Shown here in pieces: positions 39,134 through 47,212 of a stretch of DNA of 48,046 nt; position 1 is the first letter of the stretch; each line of letters begins with the position of its first letter. The position numbers and the translations under genes were made by a program. The DNA is from Candidatus Woesearchaeota archaeon. Lineage in GTDB: Archaea; Nanobdellota; Nanobdellia; Woesearchaeales; JAGVYO01. The DNA is taken from contig JAGVYO010000006.1 in the NCBI GenBank assembly GCA_018303225.1, positions 1 to 48,046 on the forward strand, in the 5' to 3' direction. The notes beneath the pieces are model-generated. The model was given only the letters and a program-made list of their open reading frames with translations. It was not told the DNA's origin and searched no databases.

Positions 39134-40142
39134 CGCGGTCTGCTTGCTCCTCGTACATTTCAGAAATCTGTTTAAACTGCTCCTCGATAAATTCCTCGGG
39201 CTTCTGCAGGAATTTCACCGAAGGCTTGAGCGCGATGCGGTGCGCCAATACCGAAACGACGACCGCTTTCAGATCTTCGAACGTGACGTTCTTGCGTTGG
39301 TTCAGGTAGGCATGGCTCTGGCTGCGTTCATACAGGCCGATGGTGCCGCGCACGCCGGGCTTTTTGCTGAGCTTGTCGCTTTCCCGCAGCAGCCGGACGA
39401 AATGGATGGCCATGGTCAGGAGCGCGTCCGGGAAAGCCGTCATTTTCTTTCCTTTGCTCAGTACGATCTGCTTTTCAAGGTCCGCGGTCTCCGGATAGGA
39501 CATATGGATTAGGTCAAAACGGTCCAGGAAAACATCCGATAATTTTTCGGTGCTCGTATCCTCGGGATTCATGGTGCCGATGAAGATGAAATCGGCCGTC
39601 AGGTCAACCGAATAGCTGCCGATGGTGGCTTTGCGCTCTTCCAGCACCTGCAGCATCGCGTTCTGCAGCTTCTCCGGGCAGCGATTGATCTCGTCAAAGA
39701 ACAGGATGCCGCGGTTGGCCTTGAAGATCTTGCCGGGCGTGAACGCCTCTAAGCTCAAGGCGCCGTACTGGATGGCCTTCACCGGATCGATATCCCCTAT
39801 CAAATCTTCTACAGTCAAATCCGGACTGCCCTGGATGCGCACAAACCGCTGCTCGCCTCTGATTTTCTCCGCACTTAAGGATTTCCTGCTCCGGCACTGC
39901 GGGCATATCGGATCTTTCGGGTCGCAATGGTATGGGCAGCCTTTTACCACCTCAATCTCAGGCAGCAGCTTGGCCACATTTTTGGCCAGCGTTGTTTTTC
40001 CAACGCCGGGCATGCCTACGATGATGACGTGCCGGCCCATCAGGAGCGCGGACTTTAAGGAGGACTTTACCTCTTCCTGCCCCAGGATATCGCCAAAGGG
40101 CTCTTTTCCTATCAGGATGGTCTTCAGTTGCTGGTAGAGCAT
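39120..40142 (-). CDS. MoxR/ChlI-like AAA+ ATPase with zinc-finger insert
   Basis: 340 aa. Walker A GMPGVGKTTLAKN (about 43-55), Walker B GILFFDEINRCPE, sensor 1 FIGTMNPEDTST and Arg finger in SDVFLDRFDLIH. Between Walker A and B there is a four-cysteine insert, CPYHC ... CPQC (about 69-88), a likely structural zinc site seen in archaeal Mg-chelatase-like ATPases. It is first in a two-gene operon with the VWA protein. It probably powers assembly or remodelling of a protein or metal-cofactor target. Confidence 0.9.
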   Translation of the reverse strand: MLYQQLKTILIGKEPFGDILGQEEVKSSLKSALLMGRHVIIVGMPGVGKTTLAKNVAKLLPEIEVVKGCPYHCDPKDPICPQCRSRKSLSAEKIRGEQRFVRIQGSPDLTVEDLIGDIDPVKAIQYGALSLEAFTPGKIFKANRGILFFDEINRCPEKLQNAMLQVLEERKATIGSYSVDLTADFIFIGTMNPEDTSTEKLSDVFLDRFDLIHMSYPETADLEKQIVLSKGKKMTAFPDALLTMAIHFVRLLRESDKLSKKPGVRGTIGLYERSQSHAYLNQRKNVTFEDLKAVVVSVLAHRIALKPSVKFLQKPEEFIEEQFKQISEMYEEQADRGESL

Positions 40143-40233
40143 GGTATACAGCAGAGAAGAAAGCGCTGTGATTTAAAAAGATTTGGACAAAACAATTGGT
40201 TTTATATAAGGGAGTTGCCCGACACCCTGAAAA

Positions 40234-40866
40234 ATGGAACCGGAAACCGAGAAGCCAATTAAAAAGCCCGTCTTCGGATTCGGCTGGATCCGGAAGCTGT
40301 ATGATTACGTCCTCTCCTGGGCCTACAAGAAATATGCCGGCCTGGCGCTGTTCGTATTGGCCTTCATGGAATCCTCGTTCTTCCCCGTCCCGCCGGATGT
40401 GCTGCAGATTTCATTGTCCGTATCAAGACCCAAAAAATCATGGATATGGGCGTTCATCGCCCTTGCAGGGTCTGTCTTTGGAGCCGTGTTGGGCTACTTC
40501 ATCGGCCTGTTTTTCTACGAGACCATCGGGCAAGCTATCATCCATACGCTAGGGTACGAGCACTACTTTCAGCAGGTGGGTGATTTGTACAACCGATACG
40601 CGTTCTGGGCCGTGATAACAGCAGCCATTACGCCCATCCCCTATAAAGTGTTCACCATTGCAGCCGGAGTTTTTCAGATCGCCTGGGCGCCGTTTATGCT
40701 GGCGTCCGTCATCGGACGGGGCATCCGCTTTTTCGGTGTCGCAACGCTGTTCTATTTCTTCGGGCCGAAAATCAAAGAATTCATCGACAAGTACTTCAAC
40801 ATATTGACAGTCGTATTCATGATTCTGCTGATAGGGGGATTTGTCGTGATAAAGTATGTGGTTTAA
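40234..40866 (+). CDS. DedA/VTT-domain membrane protein
   Basis: 210 aa with about five hydrophobic segments. Signature parts: MESSFFPVPPDVLQISLS (the re-entrant loop region), GSVFGAVLGYFIG, and ITPIPYKVFTIAAGVF with FMLASVIGRGIRF. The family moves or scrambles polyprenyl or phospholipid carriers in other organisms. TATA box GTTTTATATAAGG is about 27 bp before ATG 40234. It ends 3 bp from the convergent sugar nucleotidyltransferase gene. Confidence 0.88.
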   Translation: MEPETEKPIKKPVFGFGWIRKLYDYVLSWAYKKYAGLALFVLAFMESSFFPVPPDVLQISLSVSRPKKSWIWAFIALAGSVFGAVLGYFIGLFFYETIGQAIIHTLGYEHYFQQVGDLYNRYAFWAVITAAITPIPYKVFTIAAGVFQIAWAPFMLASVIGRGIRFFGVATLFYFFGPKIKEFIDKYFNILTVVFMILLIGGFVVIKYVV

Positions 40867-40869
40867 GAG

Positions 40870-41892
40870 CTAAAGAACATCCCCATTGATTTCATCCCGG
40901 ACCATCTTGCGGGCGCCGATTTTAACGCCCGGCCTCAGAACGACCCTCTCGGCCTTGACATAATCGCCTACGATGGCTCCCAATCTGGGAACGCGGATCT
41001 CTTTGCCTTTTACCGCAACCCGTACATTCTCCCCGGCCAGCGCCTTTCCGTTGAAGAACACATGCGACCCGATCACCGAATCCTCCACGACCGAGCCTTC
41101 CTCAATGAGAGTAGAATGCATCACAATGGAGTTCCGGACCGTTCCTTTGATGGAGCAATTGGGACCGATCGAGCTGTTCTCCACCTTTCCCGTGATCTTG
41201 GAGTTTTCCCCGATGGAATTCCCGCGGCGAAAATCCCGGTCCGCGCGCAACAGGTCCCACGGATAGGCGATGGGCCACCAGTGCTCCGTGACCACGTACC
41301 GCAGCTCGTTATCCTGGATCAGCCATTGCAGCATGTCAATCAGTTCGTACTCGCCGCGCGGGGATTTTTGCAGGGGGGCCCCAAAAAGGGTCTTGTCCAA
41401 CTTGTACAGTGCGCAGTTGGCCAGCTTGGAGACAAAATGAGCGGGCTTCTCCACAATCGACGTGACGCGGTTGCCGTCCACCTCCAGCACCCCGAACGAG
41501 GACGGATCCTCGACTTCCTTGGCAAGGATGGACAACGGAAGTTCGGTGCATTTCTCGATATCCTTCCGGCGGTAGATATCGTCTCCCATCATCAGCAGGA
41601 AATCATCCCGGATAAGATCTTTCGCGGCCATCAGCGCATGGCCTGTGCCTTTTGCCTCGTGCTGCTCGACGTATATGATTTTCAGCGAGCCCCACCGCTC
41701 GCCGAAATGATTTTTGATCATCTCTTTCTTATAGCCCACCACGATAATGGCCTCGTCCGCCAATCCCTGCAATGCATCCAGGTGATAGGCCAGGATGGGC
41801 TTGTTGGCAATGGGCAGCAGCGGTTTCGGCACGGTCTGGGTCAATGGCCAGGTGCGCGTCGATTCTCCCGCAGCCAGGATGACGGCTTGCAT
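40870..41892 (-). CDS. Sugar-1-phosphate nucleotidyltransferase with left-handed beta-helix (GlmU-like)
   Basis: 340 aa. The N-terminal nucleotidyltransferase has AVILAAGESTRTWPLT and PKPLLPIANKPI, EQHEAKGTGHALMAA, MMGDDIYR and FGVLEVDGNRVTSIVEKP. The C-terminal hexapeptide beta-helix (about 235-330) has repeated IGENSKI, IGPNCSI and IGSHVFF turns. Archaeal relatives make UDP-GlcNAc or other NDP-sugars for glycans. The helix is short, so acetyltransferase activity is uncertain. ATG 41892 overlaps the CCA gene stop by 1 nt (TAATG). Confidence 0.88.
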   Translation of the reverse strand: MQAVILAAGESTRTWPLTQTVPKPLLPIANKPILAYHLDALQGLADEAIIVVGYKKEMIKNHFGERWGSLKIIYVEQHEAKGTGHALMAAKDLIRDDFLLMMGDDIYRRKDIEKCTELPLSILAKEVEDPSSFGVLEVDGNRVTSIVEKPAHFVSKLANCALYKLDKTLFGAPLQKSPRGEYELIDMLQWLIQDNELRYVVTEHWWPIAYPWDLLRADRDFRRGNSIGENSKITGKVENSSIGPNCSIKGTVRNSIVMHSTLIEEGSVVEDSVIGSHVFFNGKALAGENVRVAVKGKEIRVPRLGAIVGDYVKAERVVLRPGVKIGARKMVRDEINGDVL

Positions 41893-43136
41893 TATTCCAC
41901 CACCACATCCGTGATTTTGCATTCAAAAGGATTGTCCTGCATGAGGGAGGTGAAATAGCCATCAACCGTGGTGAAGGGCCGTTTGACATTCGCATAGATG
42001 CGGCCATTTTTGGCAAAGGTCGCATCGTGCTTTTTCCGGAAGATTTCGGCATGTTTCTCCATCTCCAGGGGCGGGCCTTCCTGGACGCGTTCTTTCGGCA
42101 GCGGCTTCGGGCCCACCATGAAATAGAACTGCGCTTTTTTCTTCTTGTCCCAGGACCATTCCTTGCCCGTCACCTTGAATTCGTGCCTCGTGAGATCCGC
42201 TGCGATCTGCTCGAACATCGCCAGCAGCTTGCAGCCCACCACGTCGCGCTTGCCGGCAGGAGCGGCGATATCCAGGATGGCCAGGAGATTGCCTTTCTTT
42301 TTTTTCCGGAACGCCTCGGCGCTGACAGGATGCTCTTCAAAGAAAGGGACAGAAGGCCGTTTAAGGAACTGGCGGCAATGCTCCTTGAAGCACTCGAATT
42401 TCTCCGGGCTGACCGCGGCGGCTGAATTGCGGCCCGGCTGGACCGGATCCGCAATGACCAGCGGCCCCTGGGTCTTAGAGGTGTTCAGCTCCAGCAGGAT
42501 GTTTTTCTTTGAATAGCGCTTCTCCGGATCAACAATGACCTTATCGCCCCATTTGGCCGCGGCCCTCACGAGCGGGAGGAATCCCTTATGATGGATTACC
42601 AGCACTTCGCACACATACCCGGAAAAGCCATTGATATAGCTCTCCGCACCGTAGACACCGGCACTTTTGCAGAACTGCTTCATCAGCCGGATGTCATCCG
42701 CATATCTTGCATGCTTCCGCACCCATTTTGAATGCAGGGGGCTCACGTCGGTTATGTTGACCGCCTGCCTGGCATTCGGAATAGAAAGGATTGGCACGAT
42801 CTCAAACGTAAAATGGCCTTCCCGGATCTGGAAGTAGTCCCTGGAGCCGTGCAGGCGCTGCACGTTTTTGAAGGATCTCTTCAATGTCTTTTCCAGGATA
42901 TCCGCCAACAGATCGCTTTTATCCCTGAATTTCTTATAATCAAAACAGACAAAAATGTCCGCATCCCCGGCATTCTTGAGCCATGTGCCCTTGGCCCCCG
43001 AGCCGCCCAGGACTGCTTTCGCGCCCTTCAGATTCCTTCTGATTTTCTTCAGGAACCCGTCTACCTTCGTCCGCATAGAGGACTCTTCCTCTTTCGAGGG
43101 CTTGATGCGCATCAGCGCTCCCTGCAGAATTTTCAT
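41892..43136 (-). CDS. cca: Class I (archaeal) CCA-adding tRNA nucleotidyltransferase
   Basis: Adds and repairs the 3'-CCA of tRNA. 414 aa. The head has GGSGAKGTWLKNAGDADIFV, matching the G-S/T...D-x-D nucleotidyltransferase motif, with the third carboxylate in FTFEIVPILSI. The neck DIRLMKQFCKSAGVYGAES and FSGYVCEVLVIHHKGF, and the C-terminal tail domain, follow. ATG 43136 is about 25 bp after the TATA box CTTTTATAGT; ATG 43112 is possible. Confidence 0.94.
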   Translation of the reverse strand: MKILQGALMRIKPSKEEESSMRTKVDGFLKKIRRNLKGAKAVLGGSGAKGTWLKNAGDADIFVCFDYKKFRDKSDLLADILEKTLKRSFKNVQRLHGSRDYFQIREGHFTFEIVPILSIPNARQAVNITDVSPLHSKWVRKHARYADDIRLMKQFCKSAGVYGAESYINGFSGYVCEVLVIHHKGFLPLVRAAAKWGDKVIVDPEKRYSKKNILLELNTSKTQGPLVIADPVQPGRNSAAAVSPEKFECFKEHCRQFLKRPSVPFFEEHPVSAEAFRKKKKGNLLAILDIAAPAGKRDVVGCKLLAMFEQIAADLTRHEFKVTGKEWSWDKKKKAQFYFMVGPKPLPKERVQEGPPLEMEKHAEIFRKKHDATFAKNGRIYANVKRPFTTVDGYFTSLMQDNPFECKITDVVVE

Positions 43137-43208
43137 AGCGGGATTGGATTCCGTGGACTATAAAAGGCTTTTGGCAAAAAGGACTGTGCCAAATAGGGAT
43201 CCATCGTA

Positions 43209-43276
43209 TAACATATGTTAAGTGAAATTTTTTCGGGGTACGCAAATAGTAAAGTATTTAAACATCATATGTTATA
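43209..43276. promoter_or_regulatory. Divergent spacer with two ATATGTTA palindromic sites
   Basis: A perfect palindrome TAACATATGTTA (43209-43220) and a related partial site CATATGTTATA (43266-43276) flank the TATA box TATTTAAA (43255-43262) of the plus-strand gene at 43326. A regulator binding both could control that gene and, less likely, cca. No regulator is encoded next to it. Confidence 0.45.
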
Positions 43277-43325
43277 ATATCAAAAGGCCGAAGTAAATTA
43301 AGATATCTAATCAGGTGGAAGTTAT

Positions 43326-43724
43326 ATGGTAAATTGTAAAAAGTGCAATAAACAAATAACAGATCCAAATGATATCAATGTTTTAGCATTGCTTGGGATA
43401 AAACCAATTACAATGTGCAATACTTGCTATGCTTCTCGTGAAAGAGGTATTACAAGACATCTCTTCTATTACCCCAAATGGTTTCCACTTAATAGCACGC
43501 CATTTATTATCATATTAATTCTGGCAACTATTATTTTTCCAATCATTATCGTTGCTATTTTTTTAGGTAGTGGAACAGCTGCTGTAAATGGCGAACCAAC
43601 GGAATTATCATTTGGGGTAAAAACCCTAATTGCTTTATTGTTTCTTATTATATTAGGATGGCAATGGATTCTTTGGTTTATTGCAAAAAGCGCAGTAAAT
43701 AAAACTAAGTCTTCTTATCAGTAG
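43326..43724 (+). CDS. Zinc-ribbon membrane protein, A/T-rich
   Basis: 132 aa. An N-terminal zinc site, CKKC (4-7) and CNTC (31-34), precedes two transmembrane helices (about 60-82 and 102-120) and a short Lys/Ser tail. AGGTGG precedes ATG 43326. The coding sequence is visibly more A/T-rich than its neighbours (many AAT, ATT, TTA codons), suggesting recent acquisition. Both ends and the zinc ribbon should be cytoplasmic. The family is not recognised. Confidence 0.7.
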   Translation: MVNCKKCNKQITDPNDINVLALLGIKPITMCNTCYASRERGITRHLFYYPKWFPLNSTPFIIILILATIIFPIIIVAIFLGSGTAAVNGEPTELSFGVKTLIALLFLIILGWQWILWFIAKSAVNKTKSSYQ

Positions 43725-43786
43725 TTATAGCGTGCCCCAAAAAAACTCTGCGGACGAAGTTTGACCACACTTCGTATGGTCGAAGG

Positions 43787-43852
43787 GCATAACAACGCAG
43801 CGGATATGTTATGCACGCATTAAATAAAAGGATCATTTTGCTACGATAGCGG
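43787..43852. repeat. Hairpin and orphan MITE-like right end
   Basis: GCATAACA (43787-43794) pairs with TGTTATGC (43807-43814). Immediately after, ACGCATTAAATAAAAGGATCATTTTGCTACGATAGCGG (43815-43852) reads, in reverse, like the right end of the MITE-like element. It lies in tandem with the complete copy that follows, as if two insertions or a partial duplication had occurred. Upstream (43741-43786) is another small dyad, GACCA...TGGTC. Confidence 0.6.
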
Positions 43853-43863
43853 CCAAAATAAAA

Positions 43864-43974
43864 GAACGCATTAAAAAATTATTTTTTAGAGCGATAGCGC
43901 AAGTGCAAAAATTTCCTACGGAAATTTTTGGGATGAGCCTATCCGTTATAAAAAAGAGTTTTGCCAATGCGTCC
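43864..43974 (-). repeat. MITE-like element, copy 7 (best preserved, reverse orientation)
   Basis: 111 bp, bounded by GAACGCATTAAAAAA (left) and TTGCCAATGCGTCC (right), imperfect terminal inverted repeats of the form ACGCATT...AATGCGT. Inside, in order: GCGATAGCGC, the perfect hairpin CAAAAATTTCC-tac-GGAAATTTTTG (43906-43930) and GGGATGAGCCTATCCG. This copy defines the family ends. No coding capacity. Confidence 0.82.
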
Positions 43975-44105
43975 TTTTTTTCTTTGAGCCTTGCAACAAC
44001 AAAGATAGTCGAATTTGATGGGGATGACACGTAGAAAGGAATGGACAAATTTCAGGCACCTATTTTACGGAAACGTTTATAAAAAGAGAGCGGCTTTCGG
44101 GGATT

Positions 44106-44486
44106 ATGAAAAAAATCATCCTGGACACCAATTTCCTGCTGATACCCGTCCAGCTGAAGGTGGATATTTTCTCCGAGTTTCACCGGATCATGGACCAAAA
44201 GTACCAATTGTGCGTCCTTGAGCCTTCGCTGGTGGAATTAAAAAAACTGCAGAAAATCGCCAAGACCAAAACAGCCGCCAATGTCGCATTTCAATTAATC
44301 GAGAAAAAGGACGTCACCGTGCTGCCCTCCGCCGAACCCTATGTGGACGATGCCATCGTGCACTATGCCGAAAAAGAGCCGGTTATCGTGGCCACCCGGG
44401 ACAAAGCGCTCATGGACAGCCTCAGAAATCAGGGCACGCCTGTCATTACCCTCCGTCAGAAAAAATACCTCATTTTTCGTCCCTAA
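44106..44486 (+). CDS. PIN-domain nuclease (Fcf1/Utp24-like)
   Basis: 126 aa. The PIN acidic residues are D7 (IILDTNFLL), E (PSLVELKKL), D (YVDDAIVHYA) and D (VATRDKALMD). The pattern and length match the archaeal stand-alone PIN group related to Fcf1/Utp24, linked to rRNA processing, rather than VapC; no antitoxin gene is adjacent. TATA box GTTTATAAAAAG is about 25 bp before ATG 44106. It lies 43 bp before rpo7, consistent with an information-processing role. Confidence 0.85.
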   Translation: MKKIILDTNFLLIPVQLKVDIFSEFHRIMDQKYQLCVLEPSLVELKKLQKIAKTKTAANVAFQLIEKKDVTVLPSAEPYVDDAIVHYAEKEPVIVATRDKALMDSLRNQGTPVITLRQKKYLIFRP

Positions 44487-44529
44487 ATCGAGAGAAAGCT
44501 TTAAATAATACCAGTTAACACCAGAACCC

Positions 44530-45111
44530 ATGTTTTATAAAGTACAGGTAAACGACCACATACGTGTTCCTCCGGATTTCTTCAAGCTGCCGGTAGACGA
44601 CGCTGTCACCCAACGGATCAAGAAGAAATATGAGGGGCACATCTCCAAAGAGATAGGCATCGTGATCGATGTAGCGGATGTCCAGGATATCGGCGAAGGC
44701 GTGATCATCCCGGGCGACGGCGCATCGTATTATGACGTGACATTCGACCTGCTGACCTTCAAGCCGGAGATGCAGGAAGTGGTGTTGGGCCGGATCAAGG
44801 ACATTGCTGATTTTGGCGCGTTCATCAACATGGGCCCTCTCGAGGGCATGATCCACGTCTCGCAGACCATGGATGATTTTGTGTCCTTTTCCAAGGAAAA
44901 GGTGCTGACCGGGAAAGAAAGCCATAAGACCCTGAAAGTAGGCGACCTGTGCAGGGCAAGAATAATCGCCGTATCCTTCAAAGACGTGGCCAACCCGAAA
45001 TTGGGCCTCACCATGCGGCAGCCGGGGCTCGGAAGATTGGACTGGATCAACCTGCAAAGCGAGGAAAAAGAAGAGGTCAAGGAAGAGAAATCTCCCAAAG
45101 GCAAAAAATGA
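44530..45111 (+). CDS. rpo7: DNA-directed RNA polymerase subunit Rpo7 (E')
   Basis: Forms the polymerase stalk with Rpo4. 193 aa: N-terminal RNP-like domain (MFYKVQVNDHIRVPPDFF), then an S1/OB domain (VLGRIKDIADFGAFINMGPLEGMIHVSQ, and KLGLTMRQPGLGRL). A short Lys/Glu tail replaces part of the usual end. TATA box CTTTAAATA is about 27 bp before ATG 44530. First gene of the rpo7-spt4-rps24e-rps27ae operon; the next start overlaps its stop by 4 nt. Confidence 0.95.
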   Translation: MFYKVQVNDHIRVPPDFFKLPVDDAVTQRIKKKYEGHISKEIGIVIDVADVQDIGEGVIIPGDGASYYDVTFDLLTFKPEMQEVVLGRIKDIADFGAFINMGPLEGMIHVSQTMDDFVSFSKEKVLTGKESHKTLKVGDLCRARIIAVSFKDVANPKLGLTMRQPGLGRLDWINLQSEEKEEVKEEKSPKGKK

Positions 45112-45296
45112 GCAAGAAAAAAGCATGCAAGCAGTGCAAATTCCTGGTAGAAGGGGACGAGTGCCCGGTCTGCAAGAGCCGGCAGTTCGCCACCAGTTAC
45201 CAAGGCAGATTATTCGTCCTAAGCCCGACCCAGTCGGTCATCGCAAAGAAAGTAGGTTTGTCCGCGCAGGGCGAATACGCGATCAAGGTGAGGTAG
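45108..45296 (+). CDS. spt4: Transcription elongation factor Spt4
   Basis: 62 aa. Zinc site CKQC ... CPVC, then SYQGRLFVLSPTQSVIAKK, the conserved Spt5-contact region. It binds Spt5 and aids elongation. Coupled to rpo7 by ATGA and followed after 1 nt by rps24e, the standard archaeal order. The frame is open upstream to 44949, but that part is antisense-like shadow of rpo7. Confidence 0.94.
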   Translation: MSKKKACKQCKFLVEGDECPVCKSRQFATSYQGRLFVLSPTQSVIAKKVGLSAQGEYAIKVR

Positions 45297-45297
45297 G

Positions 45298-45627
45298 ATG
45301 GAACTGAAGATTCTCAAGGAAGAAGAGGCGCCGCTGTTGTCGCGCCGGAAGATCGTTGCCGACGCAACGTTTTCAGGGGCTACGCCCTCAAAAAAAGAGG
45401 TATGGAAGCAGCTGGCCTCTGCGTTAAAAACCGATGAGAAGCTCGTCGTGGTCAAGAATATCCGTACAAGCTTCGGAAACCAGCAGGCGCGCGTCGTGGC
45501 GCTCCAGTACACGAGCGAGGAAGAGATGAAGCGCATCGAACCGGCCCCGAAGAAGGAAAAAGCCGGGGAAAAGAAAGAGGGTGACGAGGCAAAAGCGGCT
45601 CCTGAAAAGAAGGAAGCTAAAGAATAA
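45298..45627 (+). CDS. rps24e: Small-subunit ribosomal protein S24e (eS24)
   Basis: 109 aa. The core is normal: LLSRRKIVADATFSGATPSK, VVVKNIRTSFGNQQARVVAL and YTSEEEMKRIEP. The last 25 residues are a low-complexity Lys/Glu/Ala tail, echoing the tails of L11 and L10 in this genome. Third gene in the rpo7 operon. Confidence 0.94.
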   Translation: MELKILKEEEAPLLSRRKIVADATFSGATPSKKEVWKQLASALKTDEKLVVVKNIRTSFGNQQARVVALQYTSEEEMKRIEPAPKKEKAGEKKEGDEAKAAPEKKEAKE

Positions 45628-45640
45628 ATCCTGATCCAAG

Positions 45641-45844
45641 ATGGCAGACAAGAAAGAAGAGAAGAAGAAAGCGCCGGCCAAGAAGCTGGGCAAAGGCCGA
45701 TGGAGCATGTACAAGGCCGAAGGCAACAAGCTCATAAGAACGCACAAGTCCTGCCCAAAATGCGGCGCAGGCACATTTCTGGCGCAGCATAAGAACCGCC
45801 TCATGTGCGGCATGTGCCATTATATGGAAAGCATAAAGGCTTAA
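45641..45844 (+). CDS. rps27ae: Small-subunit ribosomal protein S27ae (eS31)
   Basis: 67 aa with a basic N-terminus and a four-cysteine zinc ribbon, SCPKCGAG ... MCGMCHYMES. Last gene of the rpo7 operon. Its TAA lies inside a TTAA shared with the stop of the convergent coiled-coil gene. Confidence 0.93.
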   Translation: MADKKEEKKKAPAKKLGKGRWSMYKAEGNKLIRTHKSCPKCGAGTFLAQHKNRLMCGMCHYMESIKA

Positions 45845-46731
45845 TTGTTTTTCTGTGTCTGGAAGGCCAGCAGGTCTTCGGTGGTCAGCTTTTCACCGCG
45901 CCTGATTTTGGCCTCGATCTCCCGCACCTTGCCCCCGATAAGATCAGCCTCTTTCTGTTCCTTGCTTTTTCGCCGGGCCGCACGGAAACTATCCAGCTGC
46001 CGGTGCATCCGGTCCATTTCCTGAAGCCGCTCCTTTAATTGGGCGCTGGCCTCGGTGAACTGCTTCTTGAACTCCATGAATTTCTGGTAATAGCCTTTCT
46101 CTTCTTCGCGCAGCCGGTCGATTTCCCGGGAATCCAAGACGACCGATTCGTGGAGCTTCTGGCTTTCCTGGGCATGCTGCTGCACATCCCGGTGGGCCTT
46201 CTCGGTCTCTCTCCGCAGGCTGCTGAGTTCCCTGGATGCACCCCCGATCTGCGCCCACAACGCGGCATTTTCAGAGGATTCCGCAAACCGCTTCTTCAGC
46301 GCATTGATCTTCTTCATCAGCTCCTTTTCCTTCTCAAAGCTGATGACGTTGGTCTCAAGGTAATGCTCCAGCCGGTCAATCTCATCGCGGATGTACGCCG
46401 GATTGCCGGGAGCGTCGTGCTTCTTCAGGAGACCCTGCTTCTGCTCGTTGAGGGTCTTGACCGTGCCGGCCTTTCCCTTGATGACGGCATGGAGGCGCTC
46501 GCGTTCGGTCTTTGCCTGCCTGACCTTGTCGGTGAGGGCATTCCGCTGGCTGCGGTTTGTCTTGACCCGTGAAATAAGCTCCCTGATTTGGGAAGAAACA
46601 GCTTCTTTTTTCTCAAACCATACTTCTTTCTGCTGGTTTAACTCGTTCAGACGCGATCTCAGTTCAGATACCGCATGGTTAATCTCATCGAGTTTCTTAA
46701 CTACTTCACGCTCTTCGTGTGGTGACGGCAT
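45841..46731 (-). CDS. Long coiled-coil protein (COG1340-like)
   Basis: 296 aa, almost wholly coiled coil, with heptads from about residue 8 to 255. A conserved interruption, GNPAYIRDEIDRLEHYLETN, then EKELMKKINALKKR, is typical of the archaeal COG1340 family. The C-terminal 35 residues (GGKVREIEAKIRRGEKLTTEDLLAFQ) form a small terminal motif also conserved there. Function unknown; a structural or ribosome-linked role has been guessed because of its neighbours. It lies between the ribosomal operons. Confidence 0.85.
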   Translation of the reverse strand: MPSPHEEREVVKKLDEINHAVSELRSRLNELNQQKEVWFEKKEAVSSQIRELISRVKTNRSQRNALTDKVRQAKTERERLHAVIKGKAGTVKTLNEQKQGLLKKHDAPGNPAYIRDEIDRLEHYLETNVISFEKEKELMKKINALKKRFAESSENAALWAQIGGASRELSSLRRETEKAHRDVQQHAQESQKLHESVVLDSREIDRLREEEKGYYQKFMEFKKQFTEASAQLKERLQEMDRMHRQLDSFRAARRKSKEQKEADLIGGKVREIEAKIRRGEKLTTEDLLAFQTQKNN

Positions 46732-46769
46732 AACATGAACAGCTCATTTTGTGGACAAAAAAGCAAAAA

Positions 46770-46864
46770 TGTCAAGAATCGAAGATTCTTGAGCATGCTC
46801 AGAATTTTCCAAGCAGTGTCGGTGCATACGTTCGCACCGTCAGTCTGGGTGGAAAATTCTGACA
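46770..46864. repeat. Twin-hairpin element, copy 4
   Basis: 95 bp: TG, stem TCAAGAATC-gaa-GATTCTTGA (46772-46792), centre GCATGC (46793-46798), then stem TCAGAATTTTCC (46799-46810) with GGAAAATTCTGA (46851-46862) enclosing CGGTGC/GCACCG, then CA. It lies 3 bp from the L12 stop, in the position of a transcription terminator for the L10-L12 operon. Confidence 0.85.
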
Positions 46865-46867
46865 AAT

Positions 46868-47182
46868 TTAGCCGAACAGGGCCCCAAGACCTGCGGCTGC
46901 CTGCTCCTGGCTCTTCTTCTCTTCCTCGACCTTCTTGACCGTGTCTTCCCTCTTGGCCTCAGGAGCGCCGCCAGCGGCCGGTGCAGCTGCCATAGGAGCC
47001 GCCATGACCGCCTGGGTCTCGATTGCTTTTTCAATGTCCACGCCTTCCAGAGCCGCTACCAAAGCCTTGACACGCGCATCTTCCACCTTGACGTGCGCTG
47101 CTTCCAGTATCTTCTTCACAGAAGCCTCGTCAATCTTCTGTCCTGCCTTGTGCAGCAGCATGGCTGCGTAGATGTATTCCAT
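46868..47182 (-). CDS. rpl12: Ribosomal stalk protein P1/L12
   Basis: 104 aa. N-terminal dimerisation helices ([35 protein letters not shown]), an Ala/Pro/Gly hinge and a charged linker. It ends in the conserved factor-recruiting tail [18 protein letters not shown] precedes ATG 47182, 30 bp after the L10 stop. It binds L10 as dimers and recruits translational GTPases such as aIF5B. Confidence 0.96.
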   Translation of the reverse strand: MEYIYAAMLLHKAGQKIDEASVKKILEAAHVKVEDARVKALVAALEGVDIEKAIETQAVMAAPMAAAPAAGGAPEAKREDTVKKVEEEKKSQEQAAAGLGALFG

Positions 47183-47212
47183 TTTAGTTTACCTCCGTTA
47201 AAATATGATCAT

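Noticed and set aside
44106..44486. A third VapC-type toxin
   Set aside because: No antitoxin gene is adjacent, and the sequence fits the Fcf1/Utp24-like PIN group next to the Rpo7 operon.
46770..46864. Simple rho-independent-like terminator for L12
   Set aside because: The position fits, but the double-stem form with GCATGC and TG/CA ends is shared with copies that are not at gene ends (for example in the divergent spacer at 3.1 kb), so termination would be at most a secondary use.
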